DNA of 64,000 nt, from NCBI RefSeq assembly GCF_014698045.1, contig NZ_JACJSE010000028.1, positions 1 through 64,000 on the forward strand. The letters are read 5' to 3'. The notes under the pieces are model-generated. The model ran no database searches. It worked only from the letters and a program-made list of their open reading frames with translations, and was not told the DNA's origin. The DNA is from Aulosira sp. FACHB-615 (GTDB lineage Bacteria > Cyanobacteriota > Cyanobacteriia > Cyanobacteriales > Nostocaceae). Below are positions 35,885 through 45,465 of this stretch, piece by piece. Numbering within the stretch: position 1 is the stretch's first letter; each line of letters begins with the position of its first letter. The position numbers and the translations under genes are program-made.

Positions 35885-35954
35885 GGGTAAAAGTTCTGCT
35901 CTGTCTGTACCACAGCCTGAAAAATGGTAGAGTGAAGTGAATCGCCATCAACAT

Positions 35955-36086
35955 TTAACTCCGCACTGTTTTTTCTCTGTCTTCCAGGTACGTCTGCTGA
36001 CTTCTGTCTGCTTCCTTATACAGCAATATTGCCAATTCTTGTACGTAGGCTTTAATTGGTTCTTGTTTATGCTGATTAATGGTGAG
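35955..36086 (-). pseudogene. Remnant of transposase N-terminus (ISKra4-like)
   Basis: The minus strand encodes QEPIKAYVQELAILLYKEAD, RSQQTYLEDREKTVRS and a stop. This resembles the N-terminus of ISKra4-type transposases (IKxYVQELAxLLYxEA...LExxEKTVR). It has no start codon and no catalytic part. The rest of the 343-bp gap between 35885 and 36227 shows nothing else recognisable. Confidence 0.4.
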
Positions 36087-36227
36087 TCATGCACAGTTTT
36101 TATTTCTTCTCATCATTTTCTCAACATCTTTTGTATCTCTTCACAAAACTAGATGCTCCCAAGAAAAAAGTTTTTTGCTGTTTATATTAATACTCATTAC
36201 TGTCGTTAATACGGGTTATAGCTTTTG

Positions 36228-36866
36228 TTAAAATCTAAATATTTGTCCTTGAAATGAGGCTATTGGAGCGCATTTTAAATGAAATTCTATTAATACTGCC
36301 CTTGATTCAGAATACCATCTTTCATCTGCAATTGGTACATATGCTTGAAACTCTGCACAAGACCCAGAATAGGGATAGCTCAAATTTTGGATTCGGCTTT
36401 CAGATTTCTCAGCCCATTCAGGAAGTTTAATTTGTCTAAAAAAATTTACTATTGTATTCTCAAAAATAGTTTTTTCCTGTTTATTAAGTGGTTTTTCAAA
36501 AAAGAAAACGTACCAGAAATATCCAACCAATCTATCATTTTCTTCGTTTCTAGCGGCCTGCCAGTCTAGTTGGCTTACAGAAGGCTTTTCAAGAAAGCTC
36601 TGAATACACTTTTCCGGTGAAGATTTATCGATAACAGCACGAATACGTTGGTGTCCTAATTCTCTGGCAATCAATAAATATTGGTATCCACGAACTACAA
36701 ATACAGACTCAGCACACACTCTAATTGTAATAGTTGGTAATGGATAAAATTTTGAGCAATAGTGTCGAAGATGTTCATAAATAAATGAATTTTCCTCTTG
36801 ATTAGGTAAGAGAGACTTATCAATTGTGACTCCATCTATGTTTAATTCAACCAATAGTATAGGCAT
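36228..36866 (-). CDS. Hypothetical protein, candidate Rhs immunity
   Basis: This 212-residue protein has no recognised domain. It has an LVELNIDGVTIDKSLLP start, a beta-rich middle (TITIRVCAESVFVVRGYQYL) and an aromatic segment (DRLVGYFWYVFFFEKPLN), then an Arg/Ser-rich C-terminus. It lies 228 bp downstream of the orphan Rhs toxin end on the same strand, the usual place for an immunity gene. Nothing in the protein itself proves that role. The 228-bp gap (36867-37094) holds no gene. Confidence 0.65.
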   Translation of the reverse strand: MPILLVELNIDGVTIDKSLLPNQEENSFIYEHLRHYCSKFYPLPTITIRVCAESVFVVRGYQYLLIARELGHQRIRAVIDKSSPEKCIQSFLEKPSVSQLDWQAARNEENDRLVGYFWYVFFFEKPLNKQEKTIFENTIVNFFRQIKLPEWAEKSESRIQNLSYPYSGSCAEFQAYVPIADERWYSESRAVLIEFHLKCAPIASFQGQIFRF

Positions 36867-37094
36867 TACTTATAATTATTAGTATTATCTAGCATATTGA
36901 ATTTAAAAATTAACATTTAAAATTTCGGTGCTACATATCTTTACAGGAATCTAATCCATATTTTTCTCAGCAATAAGCTGATGAGCATTTAAATTGCATC
37001 AAATCAGGGCTTAAGCCCTTATTATAAGCGAATCTGTCTGAAAAAATGAATGACGATTAGCTTATCTATGCTTTTCGTAATTTTCTCTAATATA

Positions 37095-39645
37095 CTAGAC
37101 AAAACTGTACCGGGCAAAGGTATCAAATTCAGGTATTGCATTGTATGGAATTAGTGTTTCTGTCTGCCCTGGTGTAGGTGCTTGAGGAACAGGTACCTCG
37201 ACAGAAATTCCGTATTTTGCTGCAAATATACCAAAACGCTTTTCAGGTACAATGGCAGAGAAAATGCCTTCTCCTCCTCCTGAACCATCTCCAGCTACTA
37301 AATTAGCATAGTATGCTGCCGTTGAATACTGACTTGAGAAGTATACCCCTTGTCGCTCTGGACTATTGCCATAGTACCTTTGAATATTAATAGTCCTTTG
37401 TAAAGAAGAACTTATACTTTGGGAACTTACTATTTCTAATGCAGCATAGTATGTTGTACCACGATAAAAAGTAAGATTTCTATCTAATTCTTCTTTTTGT
37501 AAAGTTGTTGACGTGATGTAACCTATCGTAGCAAGTATTGCTAGAATTGCAAAAATAGCATTAGACTCGCCTAAAGTAGTGGAAATAAACCCAGTTGGAT
37601 CGATAAAGTAAACTGGATTGTCATTAGCATAAATATACTTGTGCAGCGTCAAAGGTTCTTCCAGTTTTCCTTCATATGTATCCCTTCTCAAAAACCTTCC
37701 ATTATGAGCATCATAATACCTTGCTCGATTATAATAATCTCCCAATGCTTCATCAAACTGCTCCCCAGCAAACAGATACTTGTTCTCCACTCCACCTGTA
37801 AAGTTAATTAACTCTCCGTAAGCCTCATAGTTATAATTGCTGACAATACTTCCTGTAGCATCGGTCAATACCCGCGTACTACCTAAACCATCAATATGGT
37901 AGAAACTACGACTGTCACCCTGTTCCTGAGCAATCAAATCATTGCCGTAGACATACTCGACTTGCACGGCACCATTAGGAGAATATTCTTCCAAAACTTG
38001 GGCATAAGGCTGCACATCATCTATTAAATACCGCGTTTCAACACCATTAACCGTTGATGCAACTCGAATACCATTATCGTTATATCGATACTGCATTGAT
38101 TGTTGTGTTACACCATTGGCATCTTTTACCCTTGCAGCAATCAATCGGTTCTCGTAATCCCAGGTGTATTCAGTTGTAATGCCATTTTCGGTCTTGGTTA
38201 AGGTATTGCCATTGTTATCGTAGGTATAATTAACAACTACCTGTTGATTCACTGTCTCATTTAACAATCGGTCATTGGCATCATAAACGTAATCAGTAAC
38301 CGTTGTAGCACCGTAGACAGTCTCACTCTTAGTAAGGCGATTGCCTACCTTATCGAAGGTATAACCGTAGATGCGATTTCCATTAACTGCATCAGTGATT
38401 TTCTCTTGAGTCAACCTATATAAAGTATCGTAAGTGTAATCAACAGTGCGTCCATTCTGCTCGACAACTTTGGTACGGTTGCCCACCTTATCTAGCGTGT
38501 AGGTATAGCTGGACAGAATACTATCACCCCGACGATTTTCTAGATACTTTAACCTGTTAAGGTCATCGTATTGACGGATCTCTGAAGTACCATTAGCAAA
38601 GGTAGTAAGCACCAAATTACTTACTGCATCATAATCATAATCTGCTGTAGTAATCCCATTTTCAATTACTTTGTCGAGACGGTTGCGAACATCGAAAGTA
38701 TAGTTAACAGTACCAGATGCGGTAGTAACTGAAGTGCGATTACTTGCTGCATCATAGGTATAGCTAATACTGCGGCTAACCCCATCAATATTATCAGTGC
38801 GTTTAACGAGGCGATCGCGCTCGTCATAGTCGTAGTCATAAGTCGCAGTAGTTTGACCATTAGCATCAACAAACGCAATCACATTTTGCAAACCTGTATC
38901 CGTATGAGTATACGTTACCTTCGATCCGTCCTGGAACTGTTTCGAGGTCATCCAGTTCATGGAGTCGTAGCTATAGGTTGTAGTATTGCGATTAAAGTCA
39001 GTGTAAGTCTTAAGGTTGCCGACAGAATCATAAACTGTGTCAGAGCGTTGATCCATTGGCAAGATTACTGCCGTGCGACGACCCACGCCGTCGTATTCAT
39101 ACTTGGTGCGATGATCGTTGGCATCTTCGATCCAAATTAAATTCCCAACTTCGTTGTAGCCGTATTCTGCCCAGTCTTGAAGCGCATTCTTCACTCCAGT
39201 CAAGCGACCCAGCGTATCGTAGCGGTATTCAGTCCGCTTGTCATTCTGGTCAGTCATCGCAATGCGCCGACCTAAGTTGTCATATTCGCTAGTAGTATCA
39301 GTTTTATCGTTGAACTCAGTCTTGGTCAACCGCCCTAAATCGTCGTACTTATATGTAGTAGTGTGGTTGAGCGCATCAGTTTCAGCAATCCGCTGTCCTG
39401 CTTTGTCATAAGTATAAGTGGTTTTGGGGTTATCTGTTAAAGTTGCAGGTGTATCATCAGAATAAATTACCTGAATTTGCCGCCCTGCCATATCATAGCG
39501 GATCTCTGTACGATTGCCACGCTCATCGATTTGTGCTTTAACCAAGCCATCTGTGTAATACTCAGTGCGAGTTCTAGGATTATCATTCCAGTCATTTGGT
39601 GTTGTGTCTGGAATAATAGTTTCAATTAGCCTACCAACATCATCT
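37095..39645 (-). pseudogene. Orphan Rhs/YD-repeat toxin end, 5' cut by TnpB element
   Basis: At least 850 residues of YD repeats (YDNLGRRIAMTDQNDKRTEY and many more) lead to the Rhs core end (DGLGSTRVLTDATG, RARYYDAHNGRFLRRDTYEG, YIYANDNPVYFIDPTG). A 160-residue toxin tip follows, with a membrane helix, FYRGTTYYAALEIVSS, GVYFSSQYSTAAYYANLV and ETLIPYNAIPEF. The tip's R/Y/E-like spacing suggests an ADP-ribosyltransferase fold, with moderate confidence. The frame stays open to 39645 (DDVGRLIETIIPDTTPNDWN) and then meets the end of the TnpB element. No Rhs sequence exists beyond that element. The TTG at 39545 is not a credible start. This is a displaced C-terminal cassette, same strand as and downstream of the full Rhs gene at 49772. 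Confidence 0.8.
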
Positions 39646-39760
39646 TGACACTCCCTGAATTATAAATTCAGAGATTCTTGCATCTTCGGGATTCCAACAA
39701 ATTTACCCTCAACAAGCATCTTGACCGTATGCCCTACGGCTGCAAGCCCTCTTTGAAGAA
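39643..39760 (-). ncRNA. Putative omega/reRNA scaffold region at tnpB 3' end
   Basis: In known TnpB systems a guide RNA is made from the 3' part of tnpB through the right end of the element, with the guide taken from flanking DNA. Here the tnpB 3' end, the stop-overlapping hairpin (39651-39673) and the junction to Rhs sequence have that arrangement. The 5' limit is a guess. If made, the guide would match the Rhs sequence next to the element. Confidence 0.35.
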
Positions 39761-40874
39761 CTACCTGCGCGGCTGCAACATCTCTATCTGATGTATAGCC
39801 GCAGTTTGAACAAACATGAGTACGTTCTGAAAGCTCTTTCTTGCCTGTATCGGTTCCACAGCTTGGGCAGATTTGGCTTGTTTTGTGACTGTCCACTTTC
39901 TGAAAATAGACACCGCGTTTAAAACAGGTTTGCTCCAGGATGTTGAAGAATTGACCCCACGCCGCATCTAAGCAGTGTTTACCTAATATGCTGCGGGACA
40001 ACCCGACTAGATTTAAGTCTTCAACAAATACCATCCCAACACCATTGCAGATTTGGTGAGACAGTTTAAAGTGCCAGTCCTTACGACAGTTAGCAACGTA
40101 CTCATGTAATTTTGCTACTTTCTTAATAGCTTTGTGCCAATTATTCGAGCCTAACCGTTTTCTGGAAACACGCTGTTGCAGCAATTTAAGCTTGCGTTCG
40201 GCATCTACAAAAAACCTCGGACGTTTGACAGTTAACCCATTAGAGGTAGCAATAAAACTTGTCAATCCGACATCAATTCCTACTGCTTCACCGTGCGGGA
40301 TTGGTTGTGGTACATCTACATCCCACTGCACAATGAGCAGTATATACCAACCAGAAGCACGTTTAACAATTTGAGCTTGTTTAATCCTGCCACTATCAGG
40401 GATTTCTCGTGATTGATGAAATTTTACCCAGCCAATCTTGGGAAGCAGTATTTTTCCTTTTTGAATTGAATTAACTCCTATCTGCGGAAACACAAAAGAG
40501 CGCATCTTCTCTGGTTTTTTGAATCTAGGGAAACCGTGTTTTTGTTCCCACAGTGCAACAAAAGCTTTCTCAAGGCGTTTTAATGTTTGTTGTAAAACTT
40601 GTGCTGAAACTTTCCTAAGTTCAGGATATTTCTTTTTTGCTTGGGTTAACTTTTCGGATTGATTAAAATAGGTTGGTCTTGGTGTATCGGCAGGAATTAT
40701 GTACTCAGAATGTAACGAACAAGCATTAATCCGACAACTACGAGATTTAATCCAGTCTTTACGCTCACACAGCGCATAGTTATAGACACGGCGACATTGT
40801 TCTAACCAGTCTTCAAATATGGCAATTTGGCTTTGTGTGGGTTTAAGTTTAAATTCGTAAGTCAGATGAAACAC
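39660..40874 (-). CDS. tnpB: TnpB, RNA-guided nuclease of IS200/IS605 family
   Basis: This 404-residue protein shows all TnpB landmarks. The N-terminus is YEFKLKPTQSQIAIFEDWLE. The RuvC-like residues are Asp201 in GIDVGL, Glu285 in VFVEDLNL and Asp363/365 in TSDRDVAAAQ, and a zinc ribbon is formed by CPSCG and CSNCG (336-359). TnpB cuts DNA guided by a RNA made from the element's right end, favouring retention of the element. The normal DRDxNAA motif reads DRDVAAA here, so activity may be altered. The stop codon lies in the right-end hairpin. No TnpA partner is present, so it would need mobilisation in trans. Confidence 0.92.
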   Translation of the reverse strand: MFHLTYEFKLKPTQSQIAIFEDWLEQCRRVYNYALCERKDWIKSRSCRINACSLHSEYIIPADTPRPTYFNQSEKLTQAKKKYPELRKVSAQVLQQTLKRLEKAFVALWEQKHGFPRFKKPEKMRSFVFPQIGVNSIQKGKILLPKIGWVKFHQSREIPDSGRIKQAQIVKRASGWYILLIVQWDVDVPQPIPHGEAVGIDVGLTSFIATSNGLTVKRPRFFVDAERKLKLLQQRVSRKRLGSNNWHKAIKKVAKLHEYVANCRKDWHFKLSHQICNGVGMVFVEDLNLVGLSRSILGKHCLDAAWGQFFNILEQTCFKRGVYFQKVDSHKTSQICPSCGTDTGKKELSERTHVCSNCGYTSDRDVAAAQVVLQRGLAAVGHTVKMLVEGKFVGIPKMQESLNL

Positions 40875-40907
40875 TTGAATTATCTCCTAGTTGTTTCTAA
40901 TTTTTGA

Positions 40908-41297
40908 TTAACCAACCAAATATCTAACAACCTGCGGATCTATTGCCGCAATGCGTTTTCTAATTGACTGCGGTGGATTCTTGAAAAACTGCTTCAAATC
41001 CTGACTTTTTACTTGATAACAACTGGTACAACGTTTTTTGGCTTTGAGCCAACCTTGTCTGACCCAATAAGTAACAGTTGTTGGGTGTAAACAAAGGTTT
41101 TTGGCAATCTCACTGCAACTGTAATTATCAAGAACTGGGCAAGTAGAATACCCCAAAGAATACAATTTATTCTTAACGGCTGATACTATGCGATGATAAC
41201 CGCGTCTTTTTAGCCGAAAAACTATTTGTTCTGGGGTGTACATTTCTGCCATTTCTTCGAGAGTTCCTAGCTCTTTTTCTGCCCATTTAGTACACAT
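40908..41297 (-). CDS. Small HTH protein, plasmid/phage type
   Basis: This 129-residue protein contains two helix-turn-helix-like regions: EMYTPEQIVFRLKRRGYHRI, and YSCSEIAKNLCLHPTTVTYW followed by VRQGWLKAK, which looks like a MerR-type or excisionase-type recognition fold. A Cys pair (RCTSCYQ) follows, then a basic tail. It probably binds DNA. It is separated from tnpB by 33 bp on the same strand, but that is likely accidental because tnpB is on a mobile element. It may be a regulator of the plasmid-type block upstream. Confidence 0.65.
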   Translation of the reverse strand: MCTKWAEKELGTLEEMAEMYTPEQIVFRLKRRGYHRIVSAVKNKLYSLGYSTCPVLDNYSCSEIAKNLCLHPTTVTYWVRQGWLKAKKRCTSCYQVKSQDLKQFFKNPPQSIRKRIAAIDPQVVRYLVG

Positions 41298-41376
41298 TAG
41301 TAAACCTCCAAAAAATTTATCAAAATAGTACTAATATTTTTAGTTGCGATTTGTAATTGAATCGCCACTACAGAGT

Positions 41377-41916
41377 TCATTTGCTATTTTCTGGAGGCTC
41401 AAGTTCTACTTCCAGATAAGAAAGCGCAGTGTCAGCATCACCAATAGTTAGATCAGGCTGATATTCAAGTGTTAGATAATCGGGATGTTTTGCAATCTCT
41501 TGAATGAGGAACTTTGCACCATTAACTAAATCATGCAGAGATGGATAACGTGGTTCTTGGTTCTGTTGGGTAGTTTCTTCAGCCGGAGAATTAGCTGCTA
41601 CAAGACTGACACCAACTGCTTTTAACTCGTGCTTTAGTGATTCAACTTGGTGCAAGTAGCTGTTAATTTCTGCCTCCAAAACTGTTTTTAAATCCTGTGG
41701 GGATAGCAGTTTTATGTCATCCTCAATCCGTGTTTCATCATCTTCAGTGTTCTTGTTTGGCAGCAGAATGTAACGCCAACCTGCACCATATTCTTCAGCT
41801 AAATATGTGTCCTCGGCGTAATACTTCATGCCGATGATTTGACCGCGTTCTGTGCGTTGTCCAAAGCCAAATTGGGGGTAATGCCAACCCGGAGGAGTCG
41901 AGATTTTTGGTTCCAT
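41377..41916 (-). CDS. Hypothetical cyanobacterial plasmid-type protein
   Basis: This 179-residue protein opens STPPGWHYPQFGFGQRTERG, continues QIIGMKYYAEDTYLAEEYGA and GWRYILLPNK, then has an acidic helical middle (LSPQDLKTVLEAEINSYLHQ) and a C-terminus ending EVELEPPENSK. I do not recognise a family. The compact N-terminal WHYPQFGFGxRT motif followed by a coiled-coil segment looks conserved. It is co-directional with the next two small genes upstream (gaps 44 and 60 bp), so the three may form one operon. Confidence 0.6.
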   Translation of the reverse strand: MEPKISTPPGWHYPQFGFGQRTERGQIIGMKYYAEDTYLAEEYGAGWRYILLPNKNTEDDETRIEDDIKLLSPQDLKTVLEAEINSYLHQVESLKHELKAVGVSLVAANSPAEETTQQNQEPRYPSLHDLVNGAKFLIQEIAKHPDYLTLEYQPDLTIGDADTALSYLEVELEPPENSK

Positions 41917-41960
41917 TGTTTTAGTTAGTGATGGTTATTTGTTGAGATTGAAAAACTGAT

Positions 41961-42287
41961 TTAAGCTGCAATATCGGGTGTTGCGTTGGTCATACTGGCA
42001 ACCAAGAAAAAGTCATCGAGTGCCACTGCTGCGTTTAATGGCTGGGTGTACTGTTTCTGGTCTATCTCGTTTGTCCAATACATGATGTGTTGAAAGACCA
42101 AACCCAGCATTGATTCGCCTTTGTAAACACGGTAGATTTTGGGGCAAGCACCGGAACAGTAAACCAGCGTATAACCAGGGATTTCAATTAACTCTGCGTT
42201 TGGGTGTGTTGGGGATAAAAGTATTGGTTCGCAGCAATCGCCCCAGTCGGGATCTTGAAGTAAAGACATATTTGCTGTATTTTGCAT
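41961..42287 (-). CDS. Hypothetical small protein
   Basis: This 108-residue protein has no recognised domain. It has a beta-rich centre (AELIEIPGYTLVYCSGACPK, IYRVYKGESMLGLVFQHIMY) and a soluble acidic tail. An in-frame alternative ATG (MSLLQDP) lies six codons in. It sits between two co-directional small genes with short gaps, consistent with an operon of plasmid-type accessory genes. Confidence 0.55.
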   Translation of the reverse strand: MQNTANMSLLQDPDWGDCCEPILLSPTHPNAELIEIPGYTLVYCSGACPKIYRVYKGESMLGLVFQHIMYWTNEIDQKQYTQPLNAAVALDDFFLVASMTNATPDIAA

Positions 42288-42347
42288 TCATCGTGGTGAG
42301 AGAGCGATCGCTGTTGAAGGATGCGATCGCTTTTTTTACTGTCTGTA

Positions 42348-42938
42348 CTACGCCGCTACTGGTTGGCTAATTCCCAACAGTGCGATCGCCTCATCAATAC
42401 TGTCAGTTGTACGGCTCTGCCCCAATGGCCTTTGTCTGCTATACCATTGATCTGCGCGGTTGTATCCTACGAACCCCACTCGTCGGTTGTTGAAATAAAG
42501 GGTAGTGCTAAACGAGAGCCAGTCAATCTCTCCGTGAGTTAAGCCGTATTTTTGACAAGCTGCTTCAAGTTCTTCGCTGAGGCGGTCGTTGCGCTCTCTT
42601 GGAGTTTCGGGTAGAGTGGCTTTCACTTGCTGCACTCTTGTATGAAACCAGTTGCGATCAAATGGTAGCCGTCCACCGTCAAAAAACTGTACCCATACGG
42701 TAATTCCGGCTTCTATCCAGAGTGTACGAATTGAATCGGCTTCTACTTCGATAATCTCGGCAATGATGCGACGGTCACGAGATGTAAGCGGATCTGTGGT
42801 TGGGGCGACGGTTTGGGCTTGCTGATTTATGTACTGTGCGAGTTCGGCTTGGGCTAAGTCTTGTTCGTCTACTGTGTTGTAGTGGAAGCTTCTTGATGCT
42901 TGCGTTGAATATGTGAAGTGGTTCATAATAGAGTTCAC
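42348..42938 (-). CDS. Hypothetical cyanobacterial plasmid-type protein
   Basis: This 196-residue protein starts MNSIMNHFTYSTQASRSFHY, with MNHF as an alternative start, and contains a long charged helix region. Visible blocks are EIIEVEADSIRTLWIEAGIT, FDGGRLPFDRNWFHTRVQQV and GEIDWLSFSTTLYFNNRRVG. It has no membrane segment or signal. The family is unrecognised. It heads a three-gene minus-strand run divergent from the RHH gene at 43134, and the shared 195-bp spacer carries the TCTAG operator-like array, so both directions may be controlled from it. Confidence 0.55.
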   Translation of the reverse strand: MNSIMNHFTYSTQASRSFHYNTVDEQDLAQAELAQYINQQAQTVAPTTDPLTSRDRRIIAEIIEVEADSIRTLWIEAGITVWVQFFDGGRLPFDRNWFHTRVQQVKATLPETPRERNDRLSEELEAACQKYGLTHGEIDWLSFSTTLYFNNRRVGFVGYNRADQWYSRQRPLGQSRTTDSIDEAIALLGISQPVAA

Positions 42939-42999
42939 CTTTTTAGGGACAGAAGGCGATCGCGCAAGTTTGTCAGGCGAGGGCGGTCGTCTTTTTGTT

Positions 43000-43053
43000 T
43001 TCTAGATATAATCTAGCAAATAATCTAGATTTAGTCAAGATAAAAATCTAGAT
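43000..43053. promoter_or_regulatory. TCTAG repeat array, putative RHH operator
   Basis: TCTAG occurs at 43001, 43012, 43025 and 43048, mostly as the palindrome ATCTAGAT, all within 54 bp in the spacer between divergent genes and 80 bp before the RHH start. Two further copies lie downstream of that gene (43516 and 43540). Clusters of a short palindrome beside an RHH gene are typical of plasmid copy-control or partition operators. Confidence 0.5.
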
Positions 43054-43133
43054 TGTTAAGTTGGCTTACAATAAGCTTTACAGCTATTAGTCTGGATAAA
43101 GAGTATATTTTTGATAAAGATCAACAGAAAAAT

Positions 43134-43418
43134 ATGCCTGCGAACAAAAAGCCAGAGACACAAGGGCGAACTGCCCAGTTAGGTATCAAGATAGATGCCG
43201 ATTTATATGAGAAGTACAAAACAAAATTGAAAGAAGATGGTGTATCGATTACGGAAGATATCGAAAACCACATGAGGAATTATATTGGCGAGATGATCGT
43301 CCAAAGTAATGTAGTGGATATAGTTAAGCTGGTTGAGGATGTAGAAGCCTTGAAGAAAGTCGTGGGGGAGTTACAACCGGGCTGGCAAGAGAGAATGAGC
43401 AGCTTAAAAGCCAGTTAA
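43134..43418 (+). CDS. RHH/Arc-like DNA-binding protein with coiled coil
   Basis: ATG 43134 (MPANKKPETQGRTAQLGIKI) is chosen over the longer frame from 43053 because the upstream codons overlap the TCTAG operator array and look non-coding. Residues 15-50 (LGIKIDADLYEKYKTKLKED, GVSITEDIENHMRNYI) fit a ribbon-helix-helix fold. A helix follows (VDIVKLVEDVEALKKVVGEL). After about codon 83 the -1 frame (ARENEQLKSQLKAMSSQIDS, then LVQIMK) continues the coiled coil convincingly to a stop at 43487-43489, while the annotated frame ends SSLKAS. A recent frameshift, or recoding, near 43380 is suspected. The likely role is autoregulation or segregation of the plasmid-type block. Confidence 0.7.
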   Translation: MPANKKPETQGRTAQLGIKIDADLYEKYKTKLKEDGVSITEDIENHMRNYIGEMIVQSNVVDIVKLVEDVEALKKVVGELQPGWQERMSSLKAS

Positions 43419-43463
43419 AAGCCATGTCATCTCAAATCGACAGCTTAGTACAAATAATGAAAA

Positions 43464-43498
43464 CTTCACCCCCTCTTGACAGGGGGTGAAGCGTTTTT
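43464..43498 (+). terminator. Strong intrinsic terminator after RHH gene
   Basis: CTTCACCCCCT (43464-43474) and AGGGGGTGAAG (43481-43491) form a perfect 11-bp GC-rich stem with a 6-base loop, followed by CGTTTTT. It would end the plus-strand RHH transcript. Confidence 0.9.
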
Positions 43499-43696
43499 AA
43501 GGTCTGTCCTAATATTCTAGATAATTTTCTTGATTTCTATCTAGCCCGGTGTTAGATTTTAAGTAGCCGCAGATTTAACGGCTACTTAATTTTTTAGGCA
43601 ATCGCTCTTCAGGCGAATAACATTTGCTATCCGCACTTGAAGCGCAAGGTAAACAAGACAAAGACAAGTATTTGCTTGTCTTATCCCTAAAATGCC

Positions 43697-45364
43697 ATGC
43701 TGACACTAGACCGCGAAACAACTTCAGCACCCAGCTACAGCATTCTCAACACCAGCATCAAAGAAACCTTCACCGCCATTGACCGCTTTGAATGGCAAGC
43801 AGTTGATGAAATTCTCGAAATGCGAGATCAACAACTGTATCGTGAAGCTGGCTATCAAAGTTTTGAGGAATACTGCCAAGCTGAGTTATCCGCCTGGGGT
43901 GGATACCGCCGAATCAATCAACTGCTGGGAGCTAAAAAAGTTAAAGACACAGCTGATGAATTGGGCGAACACATCAAGAATGAACGCCAAGCCCGTTCGT
44001 TAGTGCGATTGGTTAAGGAACCCGAAAAACTAAAACAGGCTGTTGCGATCGCACTGCAAGATAACCCCTCCCCCAGCGAATCGGACTTTGCAGCTGCGGC
44101 TAACATTGTGGTTCCTCGTCTGCCAAGCAAAAAAACTATTGCTCAGGAACCAATGGTTCCTAAAATTCAAGAACCAGTGGTTCACCAAATCACAGAACCA
44201 TTGGTTCCTCAAACCAACACAGTCACGATTACGTCACCAACTCATCCAAGACATGGGCAATCAGGAACCATCTCAGCTGACCCACCCAATCAAAGACAGC
44301 AGATTGTCACGTTTGAAAATGGCAGCAGAGAACTGGTTAATAATGCGGATTTGAGTAATGTCGCAATTAAGTCATTTACTACTGAGCGAACTTACCCCAA
44401 AGAATACGCCGAAGCGATCGCCCAACTGAAACAGCAGCACAAGCGGGAATTGGAACGCCTGGAACAGGATTTGAGGATTGGCTTGCAGACAGAAGCCAAT
44501 GCCCAAGCCCAGCAGCAAGTTCAAGAACAACTGACCGCTTTACAAAACCTGTTTCAGCAGCAGAAGCAAAAAAACCTCCAGCTACAACAACGGCTTTTCG
44601 AGTTGGAAGGATTGCGACAGCTAGAACTTGAGAACCAACGGTTAAAAGGTCGTATTGAGGAATTAGAACGTGCAGTAGAAGAATGTCCCAATCAAGAATG
44701 GGGCAATACTCTTACCAAACAGGCAGCTAAAGCACTGAACAAAGAAGTCAGGCGATCGCTAGATAAAACAATCGACCTGCGATCGCTTGCTGTTGAGCCA
44801 CCGAAAGAAAATGCCCAAGAATGCTTGCGACTGATGGGTATTGCTTTGGGTAATCTGGCCACAGCCATGAACAATACCAAAGCGTTAGAAGCTGCGGCGT
44901 TGATTCTGGGCAGTGAACCGACACCAATTGCGATCGCATACCGCGCAGAACAGCTACAACTCATACCCCAAGCTGTTAGTGATATTCGGGCTGTTTTGTC
45001 TAAGCCTGGGTGTAGCTGGTGGGACTATCTGGAAGTGGCGCAGGAATACGAGGTTATCAAAAACGACTACTGGGCGGAATTAACCTCACAAGAAACCGAG
45101 CTAATCACCGCTTTGGAGAAAACCGAATCCATACTCATTACGGAACCATTGGTTCCTGAAGAAACCCCTGTTGATTCTTCTAATGACGAAGTGATTGGGC
45201 TTGGTTCTATCGTTGCCCATTCTGACATCTACTTTGCTTTATATAACGCCAGAGGCGAAGTCATCGAAGACATGGGGGATGAAGTCTGGGTGGCTTGGCA
45301 GCATTGGAAAGACAAACCGAAAAAGACTGACCGATATTTCAAGAACGAATTGCGGCTGTTGTAA
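43697..45364 (+). CDS. Plasmid-type coiled-coil protein (ParB/partition-like context)
   Basis: This is a 555-residue protein. Residues 1-110 (FEWQAVDEILEMRDQQLYRE, GYQSFEEYCQAELSAWGGYR, RINQLLGAKKV) form a compact helical domain known from cyanobacterial and phage-type DNA-associated proteins. Then come several short repeats of the form EPxVPK/EPLVPQ and an SH3-like strand segment (TVTITSPTHPRHGQSGTISA, RQQIVTFENGSRELV). A long coiled coil follows (about 235-330) and a C-terminal domain ending GEVIEDMGDEVWVAWQHWKD. It precedes 45466-46716, and a matching pair lies at 33652/34709. Partition or replication control is inferred from the plasmid-like setting only. Confidence 0.75.
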   Translation: MLTLDRETTSAPSYSILNTSIKETFTAIDRFEWQAVDEILEMRDQQLYREAGYQSFEEYCQAELSAWGGYRRINQLLGAKKVKDTADELGEHIKNERQARSLVRLVKEPEKLKQAVAIALQDNPSPSESDFAAAANIVVPRLPSKKTIAQEPMVPKIQEPVVHQITEPLVPQTNTVTITSPTHPRHGQSGTISADPPNQRQQIVTFENGSRELVNNADLSNVAIKSFTTERTYPKEYAEAIAQLKQQHKRELERLEQDLRIGLQTEANAQAQQQVQEQLTALQNLFQQQKQKNLQLQQRLFELEGLRQLELENQRLKGRIEELERAVEECPNQEWGNTLTKQAAKALNKEVRRSLDKTIDLRSLAVEPPKENAQECLRLMGIALGNLATAMNNTKALEAAALILGSEPTPIAIAYRAEQLQLIPQAVSDIRAVLSKPGCSWWDYLEVAQEYEVIKNDYWAELTSQETELITALEKTESILITEPLVPEETPVDSSNDEVIGLGSIVAHSDIYFALYNARGEVIEDMGDEVWVAWQHWKDKPKKTDRYFKNELRLL

Positions 45365-45465
45365 CACGTAGATTGTGACTTTTTAGACAACGTTTCCAAC
45401 TATTCATAACCCAGCGTGATCGCTTGGGTGAAATTGTCGTGCGCCAAAACTTAGGAGATTGTAAA

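Larger units (their letters stand above)
39642..40890 (-). mobile_element. IS200/IS605-type element with tnpB only
   Basis: One tnpB gene is present and no tnpA (Y1 transposase). At the 3' side a hairpin overlaps the tnpB stop codon (minus strand TGAATT, loop TAT, AATTCA with flanking pairs, 39651-39673), as expected for an IS605 right end. Rhs coding sequence starts immediately beyond, which fixes the right boundary near 39642-39645. The left end near 40880-40900 is not precisely defined. Confidence 0.7.

Noticed and set aside
39546..39645. TTG at 39545 as the start of a complete 816-residue Rhs gene
   Set aside because: The YD-repeat frame continues upstream without a stop to the edge of the TnpB element, so the gene is 5'-truncated.
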